From NCBI GenBank assembly GCA_027475525.1, contig JAMWFC010000042.1, forward strand, positions 87,520-151,519: a stretch of 64,000 nucleotides of DNA, written 5' to 3'. This DNA comes from Macrolepiota albuminosa. Lineage: Eukaryota > Basidiomycota > Agaricomycetes > Agaricales > Agaricaceae. A program made the position numbers and the translations under genes. This document shows, piece by piece, positions 35,075-46,812 of this stretch. Position 1 is the stretch's first letter; every line of letters starts with the position of its first letter. The notes under the pieces are model-generated. The model made no database searches. It had not been told where the DNA came from and saw nothing but the letters and a program-made list of their open reading frames with translations.

Positions 35075-35805
35075 ATGTCGATGGATGCCATGCCAGTCAT
35101 CAACCACCCGTGTACTTTCTGCTGCTCACCCACCTCCATGTGGTGCAGCCGCTGTCAAAGCGCGTGGTACTGCAGCCCAGAACACCTTCATGCTGTTCGT
35201 GCTGTTTTTATCACCTTTCCTCACATGACCCTCACTCTGTACACAGGATTGGCAACGTCACCGAAAGGAATGTATACCTGCTCAGATGTCAAGTGGATAC
35301 CAAACAAACATAATCGCCACTCCCCCACCTGCTGAGCCACAGTTCATAGAAGTGTCCGCTATTCTTTTCGCACCTGAGGAAGGCACGTCAATTACTACCC
35401 TGACTTCATTTAACGTGATAACTGAAATTGCGGATCTTTATAGAACGTCCCAGGATTATCACTGTCAGATGCCGACCGTCCCACAAACCGTCACAGGGAA
35501 TGTGCCCCGCCCCTCTTGTTCAACCTTATTTCCCGAACAATCAAACTGAAGGTATCGTCTTGACGCAAGGCCTTAATGGAGAACCTTTGCGTTTCCCTTT
35601 GCATCTCTACTACTCGCCATCGGCACTTCAGAAGGGAGCTCCTCTTAACCGGGCGATCTTTCACATCACCTCTGGGGTTGCTCACAAAAAGTGGTGTGGT
35701 ACTGTCGTTGTTCTCAAGTTTAATGGATCCAGGAAACAAGGATATGCGGACGCAGGCCCGAACGACCTTCCGGCTCTCTCGGCCTACTTCCTCGCTTACA
35801 GTTAG
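35075..35805 (+). CDS. Small MYND-type zinc-finger protein
   Basis: Exon 1 codes MSMDAMPVINHPCTFC, then CSRCQSAWYCSPEHLHA; a GT intron (acceptor CACAG near 35247) joins DWQRHRKECIPAQMSS. Together this is a complete MYND finger, C-x2-C ... C-x2-C ... YCS ... H ... C, usually a protein-protein interaction module. The rest (FIEVSAILFAPEE, RPRIITVRCRPSHKPS, LNGEPLRFPLHLYYSP, CGTVVVLKFNGSRKQGY, AGPNDLPALSAYFLAY) is a short domain seen in the many small MYND proteins of mushroom-forming fungi. The third exon needs a GC-donor intron at 35383-35443. Function unknown; such proteins form large lineage-specific families. Stop TAG at 35805. Confidence 0.75.
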
Positions 35806-37132
35806 ATGATCTTGGGTGTCTATCTGTGAGTGCCACGCGCTTTCCTCACGGAAAAGCTGATTTACCAGTGATTAGTAAAAGTATATGTAGTCACAACGGC
35901 TCTCGTATACACAACATTTCATGTGCCGTATTTTCCTGAATTACTTACGATACATAGACTTGCCTTTGTAATACTCCATGGGCTGTATAGTAGCCATTCC
36001 ATCTCTCATGCCATGAATCTATTGTGTAACTCATATAATCCGCCGAGATAGATGTGGTTTGCAAATTGTCCGAAAGGAGGAAAAAGCATTACGCTTGCAC
36101 TGACCACATCAAAGTGAAAAAAAAAGACAGTCGAACATGCAAACATCAGTCATCACTGATTAGATTTGTGATGTAGCGGCGTTGCGAGGCACCCACTTCG
36201 CCGTGAAAATACGTCAAGGACCTCCTCGCGACGTTTCTCCAAAGGGACACAGTGTCAACATTTTATATCGGCGACCATGCACAAAGGAATGTACAAATAA
36301 TCGAAAAAGAATTCTCTCATTTCTAATGTCGAATGTGGCGAATCCGGCGAAGTCGGGTTATATCAGTTGAGGAAAGATTAGCGCAGTCACTTGATAACGC
36401 GGTGAAATTTTTGAACTCCTAGACACCTACAAGGTCCTTTGTTTTACCTTCTTCTGATTTTACTGGTGAGCTGGTGGTTGCGCCGCAAGGGAAGTAGTCA
36501 ACGTTTGTATAGGACATGGAAATAAAATTGTAAGCACTTAAGCTCAACGTATTTAAGAAGCTGATTTTTATCTAAATTTAGATGAACTGGGTGGGGCCAG
36601 TCAAAATGAGTGAAACTCGGTTTGGTTGTAAATTGTTGTGCCCAAATCGTTCTCCCGCAGGTCGTTTTGAGATACATACTCATTTCTAAGTATGTGCAAC
36701 GGCGCATTATAGCCGCTGATTCAAGATAGAAATTAAGCCGTATCGTTAATCATGACTCTGTGGGGAACTGACGGAGAAAAAGTATCCCGACCCATTTCCA
36801 TTATACATTTCCCCCATCAACATTCCTTTTGATGTTCGCAGTGGAAGTTGTAAAGGTTTGGCGGCGACAAAGGTAAGCAGAAAGGATTGCAAACGTCAGC
36901 ATTGTGACGGTCATCGCCAACAAAGAGTATCCGCACGTCAACCGTTTGTTGCCACAATAACGCCGCCGTCAAGCGTTCAGTTAACGTTTAATAACCTCAA
37001 AGTAGTTGAAAACAGGCCACAGCAGCTCAGTTTGTTGAAAATCAGAAAATTGAACTGATGAATTGATGACCAAGACCAAGGCTTTGATCACACTGACTAT
37101 TGTCACAAATTCTTCGTTTGACTCCATAAATC
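35806..37132. other. 1.3 kb intergenic stretch, nothing recognised
   Basis: Only short open frames without coding character. It must hold the RRP4 promoter at its right end. Confidence 0.45.
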
Positions 37133-38421
37133 ATGATAGCCTTTACCTCTTTTCCTTTGCAGTCTGACCATGCCTATAATGTCCCGCAGAAACATCACCC
37201 TGATGTTGCGGAAGATATCGCGATGGACTTAGACGATGAGGACGCTTTCGAGTCTGGCGGATTGAAGACGACATACCCAGGAGAATCGTTAACTTCATCT
37301 CAGGCGTACATGAGGTGGGGCATCGGTTTCAATTGCAATAAAGAACGCCAGTAACCAACACTCTGCGCAAAAGAGGCCATGGGACATATGTGGATAACGA
37401 GGAAGTCATCGCGTCTGTTGCAGGTACCATTGAGCGAGTCAACAAGCTGGTAACCGTCCGCGCAACACGCACGAGGTATGGAGACTTCCCTAGTTTTAAT
37501 GCTTAATGCATTCGATTTGTGCAGATACCATCCAGAAGTTGGAGATCTTGTAGTGGGCCGAATAACGGAGGTGTGTGTATATTCAATGTCAACGACAAAA
37601 AAACTTTACGATTGACGTCTTTTATGCCAGGTACAACCACGTCGGTGGAAAGTTGACGCAAACTCCCGACAGGACGCGGTTCTAATGCTGTCTTCAGTCA
37701 ACTTGCCAGGAGGTGTACAGGTAGCCTATTCTACTACAATCATTATTCAGCGGCTTGTGACAACTCTTGTGCCTAGCGACGCAAACTTGAGAGCGACGAG
37801 TTGCAGATGAGAACGTTCTTTGAAGAAGGTGATCTGTTGGTTGCAGAGGTGCAGGCATTTTTTTCTGATGGGGCTATGTCGCTACACACACGATCTCTGA
37901 AATATGGCAAGGTGAGTCGCGTGATGTATATACATACCACCATCGGATACAGCTTGACGACTCCCGGTCAGCTGCGGAACGGTCAACTCGTCACTGTGCC
38001 GCCTATCTTAGTCCGACGCCTCAAGTCGCATTTCATCTCGTTGCCATGTGGTGTTGACCTTATTCTAGGCTTAAATGGATATATATGGGTGAGTAAACAT
38101 GTCAAGGAGAGTGATCAAGAGGGTGAGGAAGGGTTCGATGCGGAAGCCGTGTATTCGAATCTGAACGACGTGAGTAGATTGTTCATTTACACTTTTTTGA
38201 TAACCACCGAGATGGTCCCTAGAATATTGACGAGTCAACTCGGATGGCTATATCCAGAGTCACGAACATTATTCGTGTTTTCGCTTCACATTTTGTACCA
38301 TTAACTGACACGCTTCTCCTCGAGGCGTATGAATGGACAGTAGATCAGGCAGGCGGTGCAAAAGATCTTCTGGAGGATGTAGGCGATGCACTTGTAGCGA
38401 GCATGACAGTAATGCTATAAA
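37133..38421 (+). CDS. RRP4: Exosome complex RNA-binding subunit RRP4
   Basis: Exons code DLDDEDAFESGGLKTTYPGE, RGHGTYVDNEEVIASVAGTI, YHPEVGDLVVGRITEV (S1 domain), DANSRQDAVLMLSSVNLPGG, SDELQMRTFFEEGDLLVAEV, SLHTRSLKYGKLRNGQLVTV and LPCGVDLILGLNGYIWVSK (KH region). These are the hallmark blocks of RRP4, one of the three cap subunits of the RNA exosome that thread RNA into the barrel in nucleus and cytosol. Six or so short introns interrupt the gene. The start is uncertain: the ATG at 37133 leads into TTTTCCTTTGCAG, which itself looks like a 3' splice site, so a separate first exon upstream is possible. Stop TAA at 38421. Confidence 0.92.
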
Positions 38422-38784
38422 ACATTCGTCGCGTGCTACCTCGTCAACACACTTATGAATAGTCTGAAATGGCTTCCTCATATTCTCCTACAGAGGCGGT
38501 TATAAATGCGCCCCTTCTTCGCGACCCTGTCCCTTCTCAAATTTGTGACATTGTCACACAGGGTGTCGCTATTTTCTCTTGTTTGCGCCCCTTCTTCGCG
38601 ACCCTGTCCCTTCTCAAATTTGTGACATTGTCACACAGGGTGTCGCTATTTTCTCTTGTTACGTACCAGTGCAAACTATACGTAAAAGAAACATCTTGAG
38701 GTTGGCAAGGAGAGTATGTCATGGCTGATGGACGATATTATTACTATTAAACTATATATATGTAGGCCAAAGTCAAGAGAATGA
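38422..38784. other. Convergent intergenic region with duplication
   Basis: Between the 3' ends of RRP4 and the acidic-tail gene. It contains the 77-bp duplication at 38507; nothing else seen. Confidence 0.5.
38507..38660. repeat. 77-bp tandem duplication (intergenic)
   Basis: 38507-38583 equals 38584-38660. Confidence 0.9.
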
Positions 38785-39416
38785 CTATACCTCATCTTCA
38801 CTCTCGTCATCCTCCTCTTCTTCATCTCCTTCTCCACTCTCATTTTCATTGTTTTCTTCTTCGTCTTCTTCGTCCATGGTCTGATCTGGCGGATTTTGAG
38901 GAGCCTGATGGTGTGACGGTTGCGGGTTGTGGTGAGAAGCCCCACTAGCCATTTTCCTTGCCTGCATAGCGCGTTTCGCTTCCTCCTTTGTCTCATCAAC
39001 AGGCAAAAGCTCGTCCATTGCAAGATCTTTCCATCTAAGTGCACCATTGATTCCTCTACTGCCATATCCCATGTCTTCAAACAAGGCTCTAGATGAGGGG
39101 TCATATGGTGGACGCGGTCTCGCCGCCGGGTGTTTGATATTTGTCGGGTTGCCATATGGATATGAAGGGTGAACCTGGGAGGGCAAAACTAGGTCTGATG
39201 TTAATACAATGTAACAATGATATTCTTAAAACACACTGTCGGAGTCATCAGGATTCGGAGGCACCATATGGGGTGGAATGTCAAGCTCTAATGAGATTCT
39301 TTGTGGTCAGAAGACCAGTAGACTTGATATTACCACGAACCATCATCAGACAGTTCCCCTTTCATGTAGTCAGTCGTCTCAATCGTGTCTAGAATTTGAA
39401 GATCATGTTTTGTCAT
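38785..39416 (-). CDS. Unrecognised protein with acidic C-terminal tail
   Basis: Three exons join cleanly. MTKHDLQILDTIETTDYMKG continues to GELSDD; a GT intron (acceptor ATTAG near 39288) leads to LDIPPHMVPPNPDDSD. A second intron (acceptor ACATCAG near 39195) leads to VHPSYPYGNPTNIKHPAARP. The protein continues RPPYDPSSRALFEDMGYG and RWKDLAMDELLPVDETKEE and ends in a long Glu/Asp run (TMDEEDEEENNENESGEGDE onward). No domain recognised. The acidic tail suggests a nuclear or chaperone-like role, and a small regulatory subunit of a larger complex is possible, but this is a guess. An in-frame upstream extension before 39416 exists, so a further 5' exon cannot be excluded. Confidence 0.65.
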
Positions 39417-40172
39417 GTGCAGATAGCAAAATGTAAGGTCCTGTACATATAATTAGCAATGGTCCGGAAGATGAGGCACAGAGGCTAACAGTCATAATGT
39501 TTAGGTAGTGGGGTATTCTGTTTTTCAGTTGGAGGGGTTTGTTCGATCATTACCTGGGATGAGAAAGTCGTAAATGATTATAATTATAAGTGATCACGCG
39601 CACGCTTTTTGCCAAAAAAGTAAGTTGGCGCCAATTGCAAGCATCATCCGGATCTTTTGCTGCCTTTCAGCCCACAAAGGCGGACTCTTTCAAGTTGGCC
39701 ACACCCAGCAACCAGCATGTTCCTTTATCTCCGTATCTCAGAAGACGCTGTGGTTCCCCAAGCGTCACCTTGTTTTTGACCTTTTGAGCCTGTATTGATC
39801 TAGCGATATTAGAACGGCGTCAAAAGTGTAAGATAGATACATTGCTTTCAAGTTTCACACACTGGCATAAAATGTCGTCTCCGCCGATACACATCACCCA
39901 TAAACTTCTCTGCTCTTTGTAACCCTCGGCAACGCCCCTTCAGTAGTCAAGCGATGGTCAGCTACTCCATTCTTACGAAATCTGAGGTTTACATTTTGAT
40001 AAAAACGCTGTCGTAATTCCCAAGACATCATCAGTAACAGCTGTTTCACAGACGCCCAACCACATGGCTATGATGACCACTGAAAGCAGAATCAAAACCA
40101 CTCTCTTAATGGTCCCGTACGGATCATCGACTTTAAATCAAAGGTATTTAGGAAAATATTTCTCAAGGTAGG

Positions 40173-40736
40173 GCCAAGTTATGTTTCAAACGACAGCAGC
40201 TGATTTCGGATGTTTTTATAGCAGATTGGGCTACGGTGGCCCTCGGATCGTTCGATATCAGCCTTCAGACTATGACAATGTTCCCCAGGAAATTGATTGA
40301 TGACGCGGGGTTTGATATAATCAGACTTGAGAACCCTATTCCATTTGAGACTGTGCAAATTGCAAATGTATGACTCAAACATGGACCCGTCATCATGGGT
40401 ACCCAAGTGTTTTCGTGTTCAAGGTAATGGAGTAAGGTCTGATCAGTACTCGCGTTTTATTACTCGTTAACCTGCTTGTTACAGGTCAAGAGCTGATACC
40501 ACTGGTAATTGAGCAATGGGGCGACATTTTATACTCCAATTGTCTGTATGTCTTCATTCTGGGACTGAGAAAGATCTGTTTATAGGCCTTACGTGTTCGT
40601 GCCAGGTCCTTCATACTCGACGAGGGACTGTTTTCTCTGGGCTCAGAGATAGTCTTTGGTCTACCAATTATGGCTCCTTACGTCTGCAATCCTTCATTAG
40701 CTTATACAATGGAACTGCTCGTTACGATGACCAAAT
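40173..40736 (+). other. Possible exons of an unrecognised gene or gene relic
   Basis: Three blocks read like protein. 40173-40367 gives DVFIADWATVALGSFDISLQ and RLENPIPFETVQIAN. About 40490-40550 gives LIPLVIEQWGDILYSN. 40584-40736 gives RSFILDEGLFSLGSEIVFGL ending MELLVTMTK and a stop. The splice phases between blocks one and two do not fit a simple GT-AG join, and I recognise no family. It may be a decayed gene or chance. Confidence 0.25.
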
Positions 40737-41887
40737 AGAAGTCGCAGACTGTTGTCGAGAACGGCAGATATACATTATGTTTTTTTTTCAACTCGATCGT
40801 TGTACATCTGATTCTAGACATGTAGGCGAGGCTCAGCTTGCATTGTGGATGCATGAATAGCAGCCTTAGGAGACTAAAAGTGATGCAATCTTTGACATCA
40901 ATTGTACTCGAGAACTTCGGATGGACCTCAAACGTTCACGACTTCTGCCAGCCTCGACACGAGCAGGTCCTTGATCTCAACAAACAACATTTATCCGCAC
41001 TGACCTGGACTGTGTGTAAAGAACCCGTGGAATATCTGGATTTTGTTTCGTTTATGATGCTTGGAATGACTTGTATACAGAGGGTGTACGCAACCAGGAA
41101 ATATCTTTCTCCTTTCGCCCCTTTAGTGGCAGGTTTGGCACACGTGTCCTGTCATTGAACGTGCAGCTAACTGTTGAAAGAATTCCATGCAGCACAAATA
41201 CACTAAGTCCTTACACTGCTGGGGCCAGAAGATGTTTCTAATGGAAAAAGAGTCAAAGAAACCTGTCATCTCTTTCTTGGTCAGCATTTTACTGTAGAAA
41301 TGGGCAACTTTCCTTTGTTCAAAGACTTTTTCCATCAGAAATTGACACATTGGAAATGACATAACAGGTTTCCTTGACTTTTCCTAAACACACAATTGAG
41401 TGCCAGAAGTGTAAGTTTCTTTGTGCAATCGACTGAGGGTGCTGAGCGTCTGTGTAAGTAATATAAATGTATTTTCGTCCATTGTCCCTTGGCCATGATC
41501 TCGGCCATGATCTCGGCCACCATTGTGTTTCCATTCGCCGGCACTCTCGGTGTCTAAATCAGAGGGCCAGATCACAATACTAACATCAGCAGGATAAGGA
41601 GCTCCCATCCATCAAGTTAGTCTCATCAAGGATCTCCGGATGTACTCCGTGTACTTCGAAGTGTATCAAACGCGAGCAACGAGCTCCTATTTTATGCCAG
41701 CCTAATGCTCCCGAATAATCTGACTAGTACCGAGTTACGAGTAGAATTCAAAAAGTCTCTCATAAGGCAGCTCTCAAACTCGGAACAGCTCCTGCGTCTT
41801 CGGATGCAGCTGATCACTGTCTTGAGGTAAGTTTCATTCACTCTTTCATTCCAGCGCTAGAGTAACCGAATGTCAGACTTTGCCTGA

Positions 41888-42041
41888 TGGCATTGACCGA
41901 CTTGAAAACGGATAACTGGCATCTCAATACTTTGATGTCATCTACCAAGCCGTGATCTTGATCTTGGCATTGACCGACTTGAAAACGGATAACTGGCATC
42001 TCAATACTTTGATGTCATCTACCAAGCCGTGATCTTGATCT
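41888..42041. repeat. 77-bp tandem duplication (intergenic)
   Basis: 41888-41964 equals 41965-42041. Confidence 0.9.
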
Positions 42042-43083
42042 TGTTTGGTTGCTCCTGAAAATAACCAAAGCCAAACTTTCCCACACTACTTTACCAGGGG
42101 AGGGACACTAAGTATTAACGAACCCGGATGCTGCTAGAACGGAGGATCACCGTCTGTCAAACCATTTGGTTGTTGCATTTTTCTTTGTTGGATCCAGACG
42201 GACTGCGCTAGGCGATTTTAGAGTTCCTGCGTGACTCTTTGGCCTTTCTACAAAAAGTACTGCTGGGGGAGATGCTCTATTAAACCTCGCTGGGAAATGC
42301 TGATATGGTGATAAGATAAAGCCGCTGATTTGTTGCCTAGATAGACCCACCTCATTTACAGGAATGGTGCAAAAGTTCAATGTTTGTAATCGTAAGCACT
42401 TCTTCCCCTTTCTTGTAAGATCTGCTCGTACGTGCCGGATGGTTGTCAGGTGCTGTCCAATCATCAATCATTGAGGAGTAGCTCGAGAAAGATTTCTAGA
42501 ACTTTTTTGTGGAAATATTTTACATCCTCTGTGATTTGACGTGTGTCTGCGCCACTTGACCGTTTTGATGAAACCCCTGATTGACACGATGTGATCGACC
42601 TGTTTCGAAACCGGCGGTTATGAGTATATACATGCTTCCATCACCGGCGGTTTCGTAGTCTATATAGGCATATTGGCCACACAAGGCATAGTTTACCTCT
42701 TGGATCATGATCTAAATGCATATAAGGTATCGCTAGTACTAGCATTTTGATGCTGTATTATCTTGAATTGATTAGCAGGGCCGCGAAAAAATTGAAAATC
42801 AGCGAAACCCCATTGATGTCTGGTTTCAATTGATCGAAGTCTATACACATGCCTGCCCTGTTGGAAGCTCACTAGGACTTGCCTAATTGGGGAACAGCAC
42901 TTCCAATCTGGTTTCATCTATCCAGTAATAAGGGATCGCGGTGCTAGGGGATTGGGTTCAGCCGCTCTCGGTCCGAGTGCGCCACTATCCAATCAGGTTC
43001 AATAGCTTTCACGAAAAGTACAACTTGTGCAGTCACGTTACATGATCGTTACAAATACAAAACCTTACATCTCGCTCGTAGAA

Positions 43084-45793
43084 TCAAACAATTAGCATGA
43101 GTTTCGCAAAATCGGGTGTACCTAATCCAGTCACCTGGATACCAAAAATCAGTAAAACTTAATGCAAAACGAGATAATTCCAACATACAGGGTCCCATCC
43201 GGCCCTCGCGGTGAATCCTGTCATATCAGTAAAACTTAATGCAAAACGAGATAATTCCAACATACAGGGTCCCATCCGGCCCTCGCGGTGAATCCTGTCA
43301 ATGAGTTCCGATGTTTTCCTAAAGAACACTGGGATACGTACCATCCGCATCCGGGGTTGGAGCCAGATCATTGAAGGCGGAAGGGTTAGAAGATGAGTGG
43401 ATTGACGAATCCAAGCGATGGCTTGTTTGCGGCGATCATTCAGGAGGGAGAAGATAGCGGCAACGGTCTGTCATTATGTCAACTAATAGAGCAAGCAATA
43501 ATGTACTGACAGGAGAGCTAGCACTAGTTCCACCGACGGAATTGAGCGAACCACCAATAATGACGCGGAAACCGCTTGAGAGCAGAAACGTCAGGATAGG
43601 CGTCCAGCGGCGAAGAATGATTTGTACTCCGGAATAAGAAACTTCATCAAATGCGGCAACGGATGTCAACTAATAGAGCAAGCACATATTGGAGATGTAC
43701 TGACAGGAGAGCTAGCACTAGTTCCACCGACGGAATTGAGCGAACCACCAATAATGACGCGGAAACCGCTTGCTTGAGCAGAAACGTCAGGATAGGCACG
43801 TCCAGTGGCGCTGAAGAAGATTTTACTCCGGAATAAGAAACTTCATTAAATGCGAGGAACTACGTACTTAAAGAGCCCAGAGAATGTTGATCCGAGACTG
43901 GACAAAAAGGTGGAAACAGCAGAAGATTGGTAAGATGGCTGAGCGAAGTAACGAGAGAATCCTCCTCCGGAAAAGCTGACTGCGACTTCGGGGGCGGTCC
44001 TCGTGGTACCGCCAACAGTAGTCACAAATGGGCAACTGGACCAAGGTCGGTATGAAACGCGGAGAAAACAATGGAATGACGTACGATGCTGGGAACGCGG
44101 GTTGGAAGATCTTTCTCCCCGTACCATCGTTGGTGAGGCAGTCACCAGCACCAACACTACGCAAAACTGTTAGCATAATTAACTTCAAGCTTTTTGAGCT
44201 TACCCTTCATCACCACTAGAGAAAAATGCCGTGGTGCCAATGGAACCGAGCTGAGCAAACAGGTTGCAGACCTTGATGGCATAATCTTGAGGAACCTATG
44301 ATGAAACGTAATTATAACTAGTACTTAGGTCACTAATCTTCCTTACGGTTTGCTCGTCATCTCCATAAGAAGTTGTGATTGTCTGCGGAATGGTTGTTGA
44401 ATTGAGAATGAAGTTTAGCCAATCGAGGTAAGGCTCGTTAGTGTTGGAGGGAGTAGAGTCATCGGGAATAAAAGGAGGAGAACCGCCAGTGCTTCCGAAA
44501 AGGTCAACAGACGTCGACAAGATAATACATAGGACTCACCTGTAGTAAATGTTGGGCGTCGGGAACGAGATACCAGTCGTGTATTGGATATCAAGGTTCG
44601 CCTGAACAAATCGGTTATTGCGTCAGAAAAACTAGGCCTGTTTTGGGTTCATACCTCCACACCTGGTTCGTTCTGATTATCGAGACCACCGTTGACAAGG
44701 ACAGTAGAGAAGCTCGATCCAACCGCATCTGTCCGGAACTGTTGGAAGAACGTCTGTAGATGTTAGTAAGTACATAGACTATAACGGAGAGATCAACAAG
44801 ACTAATACTTGGAGGTCAGCGCGGTTCGCGAATTCTTCAAGGTACCCAGCAACACCGAGTTTATTGATGTTGGTAGCAGCAGGAACATAATTAGTAGTAT
44901 TGTATAGCCCTCTGAGACAGGAGATGGTTACTGCGGTATTGCAACTTCTAGGGACTGCGGCATCACTGTTGAAGTCCTCCGGAAGGGTTTCTTCTTCTTC
45001 CAAAGGCTGAAGGAAACTGGTTGAGCGCATACTGCGTATAGTACCGAAATACGTTGTGGGGGTCACAACATCGACGTGAGAGTGAAGCTCACGAGGGAGA
45101 GAGTAGCTCAAGGCACGAACAACTTTCTCGTTCGATGTAGGGTGGTAGTAGACGTTGTACTTGGTATCGAGCATGCGCTCGGCCTCGGCAACGGAGACAC
45201 GGATAGTAACCCATTCACCACCACCAGTACTGTATGCGATGTTCTCCGCTGGGATGCCATGATATTCAAGCCAACACGGATAGTAACCCATTCACCACCA
45301 CCAGTACTGTATGCGATGTTCTCCGCTGGGATGCCATGATATTCAAGCCAGCATTAACAGCCTCTCTGGAGTCCGGGTGAGGAGCAACAAGAGCTTCGGC
45401 CTCAGCAGGGGTCAAATGTTGACCGTATCTAAGCGAGGTATGAGATGGAACGATGAAAAATAGCCATATTGAAATACCTTGCATGGGTAGGGTCGCTGGT
45501 TTCCCACAGGCTGGCAATTAAAGAATCGATGTTTTCCTGTTTCAAGGCAACCCGCATTAAGAATTCGTGGTCTGCCGGAGCAGATGAGTGATATTGCCAT
45601 CCGCGGGGTGCTTCGACCCAAGAGTGCTTCACAGCAACATCGCTCCATCGCCTCGAAAAGATGAGTGATATTGCCATCCGCGGGGTGCTTCGACCCAAGA
45701 GTGCTTCACAGCAACATCGCTCCATCGCCTCGAAAAAGGTTTTGCAACGCTGAACGGCACGAGACTCAAAACAAGGGCAGCGGGCCAGAACAT
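43084..45793 (-). CDS. Secreted sedolisin (tripeptidyl-peptidase-type S53 protease)
   Basis: The signal peptide [19 protein letters not shown] starts at 45793. The activation prodomain follows: [48 protein letters not shown]. Catalytic parts: [16 protein letters not shown] (Glu and Asp), [20 protein letters not shown], a SSGDGGVGAG Asp loop, [22 protein letters not shown] and GGTSASSP with the nucleophile serine. The last exon gives [14 protein letters not shown] and a TGA at 43084. Such acid proteases digest protein outside the cell. Many introns. The gene is heavily disturbed: three 77-bp duplications and a longer imperfect one (43458-43854). The stretch around 43310-43440 (expected [17 protein letters not shown]) shows small frame-breaking indels. 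These look like assembly faults rather than gene decay. Confidence 0.9.
43148..43301. repeat. 77-bp tandem duplication (sedolisin last intron)
   Basis: 43148-43224 equals 43225-43301. It repeats [10 protein letters not shown] codons and the following intron start. Confidence 0.9.
43458..43854. repeat. Imperfect ~195-bp tandem duplication with indels (sedolisin)
   Basis: About 43458-43654 and 43655-43854 carry the same sequence. The right copy codes a normal [14 protein letters not shown]...GGTSASSP. The left copy has many 1-8 bp deletions and changes, for example the codons for [10 protein letters not shown] are garbled. One clean and one error-rich copy suggests gap filling with noisy reads. 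Confidence 0.85.
45197..45350. repeat. 77-bp tandem duplication (sedolisin prodomain)
   Basis: 45197-45273 equals 45274-45350. It repeats [20 protein letters not shown] codons. Confidence 0.9.
45582..45735. repeat. 77-bp tandem duplication (sedolisin prodomain)
   Basis: 45582-45658 equals 45659-45735. It repeats [20 protein letters not shown] codons. Confidence 0.9.
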
Positions 45794-46001
45794 GGCGGAG
45801 TTGAACAATTGCAGGGACTTGATGACACAGCCCAGATTATTTATATGTTTCCGGACAAGGGCAGGTACTTCTTGCAGCATAGCCGCAACGGTGTCACCTA
45901 GAGCATGAGATTCTGCAGTAGCATGAGAATAGAAGGTCCAAGAGCGCATGGCTTGCGAAATGTAGGCGTCATTTTGTTTTCCAAGACATCACTTGTCAAT
46001 A

Positions 46002-46453
46002 CTACTTCAGGCAGAATTCACGCGCTCCCCGCTCAAGAAGCATTTGCCCCATGATGATAACTTTAATCGTTATCCGGCAGGCTAACTGCTGCTCCCAGTA
46101 ATCGCCTAGAGTTTCCAAGCGTCTAGCTAGTACGACCTTTCCCGTAACTTGTAAGATATGAACGGTGTCACTCTCAGTCATTTTGAGCCCCACGTCAGCA
46201 GATTGTACACTTGACATCGAATATGAATGAACCTGGAATTGTACAGACCGTGCCTGGCGAGTTCGTGGTCTTCAGGCTGATCGGAGGATATTGTGAAGGT
46301 GTGCAAGCAGTTGCCAAGAGAAGAGACACGACGATAAGGTGTGTGCGTTTTCGAAAATGCTTGACATAAGAAAAGGCTAGCTGCCAAGGCTAAAAAAAGT
46401 ATAGCTAACCAAGTAAGGACAGTGGATCCACGCAATCTACTATCGACAATCAA
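46002..46453 (-). CDS. Candidate small membrane protein, doubtful
   Basis: An open frame begins MIVDSRLRGSTVLTW and carries one clear transmembrane helix (WLAILFLALAASLFLCQAF), then SLGNCLHTFTISSDQPEDHE. A second overlapping frame (46002-46217) continues TESDTVHILQVTGKVVLARR and ends in EFCLK. A GT-AG intron starting at GTCTGT near 46248 could link them, but I cannot prove it. No homologue recognised. The ATG lies inside the 77-bp duplication at 46400-46553, so it occurs twice. Confidence 0.3.
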
Positions 46454-46553
46454 TCACTGTAGGAGACCACCAGCTATATAGCTAACCAAGTAAGGACAGT
46501 GGATCCACGCAATCTACTATCGACAATCAATCACTGTAGGAGACCACCAGCTA
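46400..46553. repeat. 77-bp tandem duplication (intergenic)
   Basis: 46400-46476 equals 46477-46553. Confidence 0.9.
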
Positions 46554-46812
46554 AAATAGTGTGGCATAGTAGTGTCACTGACCATTAATGAACTTTCGAC
46601 CTTAATACAATGACTTGCACTACTTCTTAGAAGACGAGAGATAGGTTGACGCCGACCCTGATCGACAATTTTGTCAACGCAACGGTCAACGCAAAAACTG
46701 ATGCCAAAAATAGTTCATGATTTCTCTAACTTTCTGTCGGTCTCTCTACCGTCCTTGCCGATTGTCAACCGTCCACACTTTCCGTCTACAAAGCCAAGGG
46801 TATCATCGAAAA

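Larger units (their letters stand above)
39417..43083. other. 3.7 kb stretch without a supported gene
   Basis: Contains one region of suggestive open frames (40173-40736, listed separately), a short 12-bp tandem repeat near 41500 (ATGATCTCGGCC twice), and the 77-bp duplication at 41888. No recognised protein or transposon. Confidence 0.4.
45794..46812. promoter_or_regulatory. Divergent region sedolisin / TatD, with possible small gene
   Basis: Contains both promoters, a candidate small membrane protein (46002-46453) and the 77-bp duplication at 46400. Confidence 0.4.
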
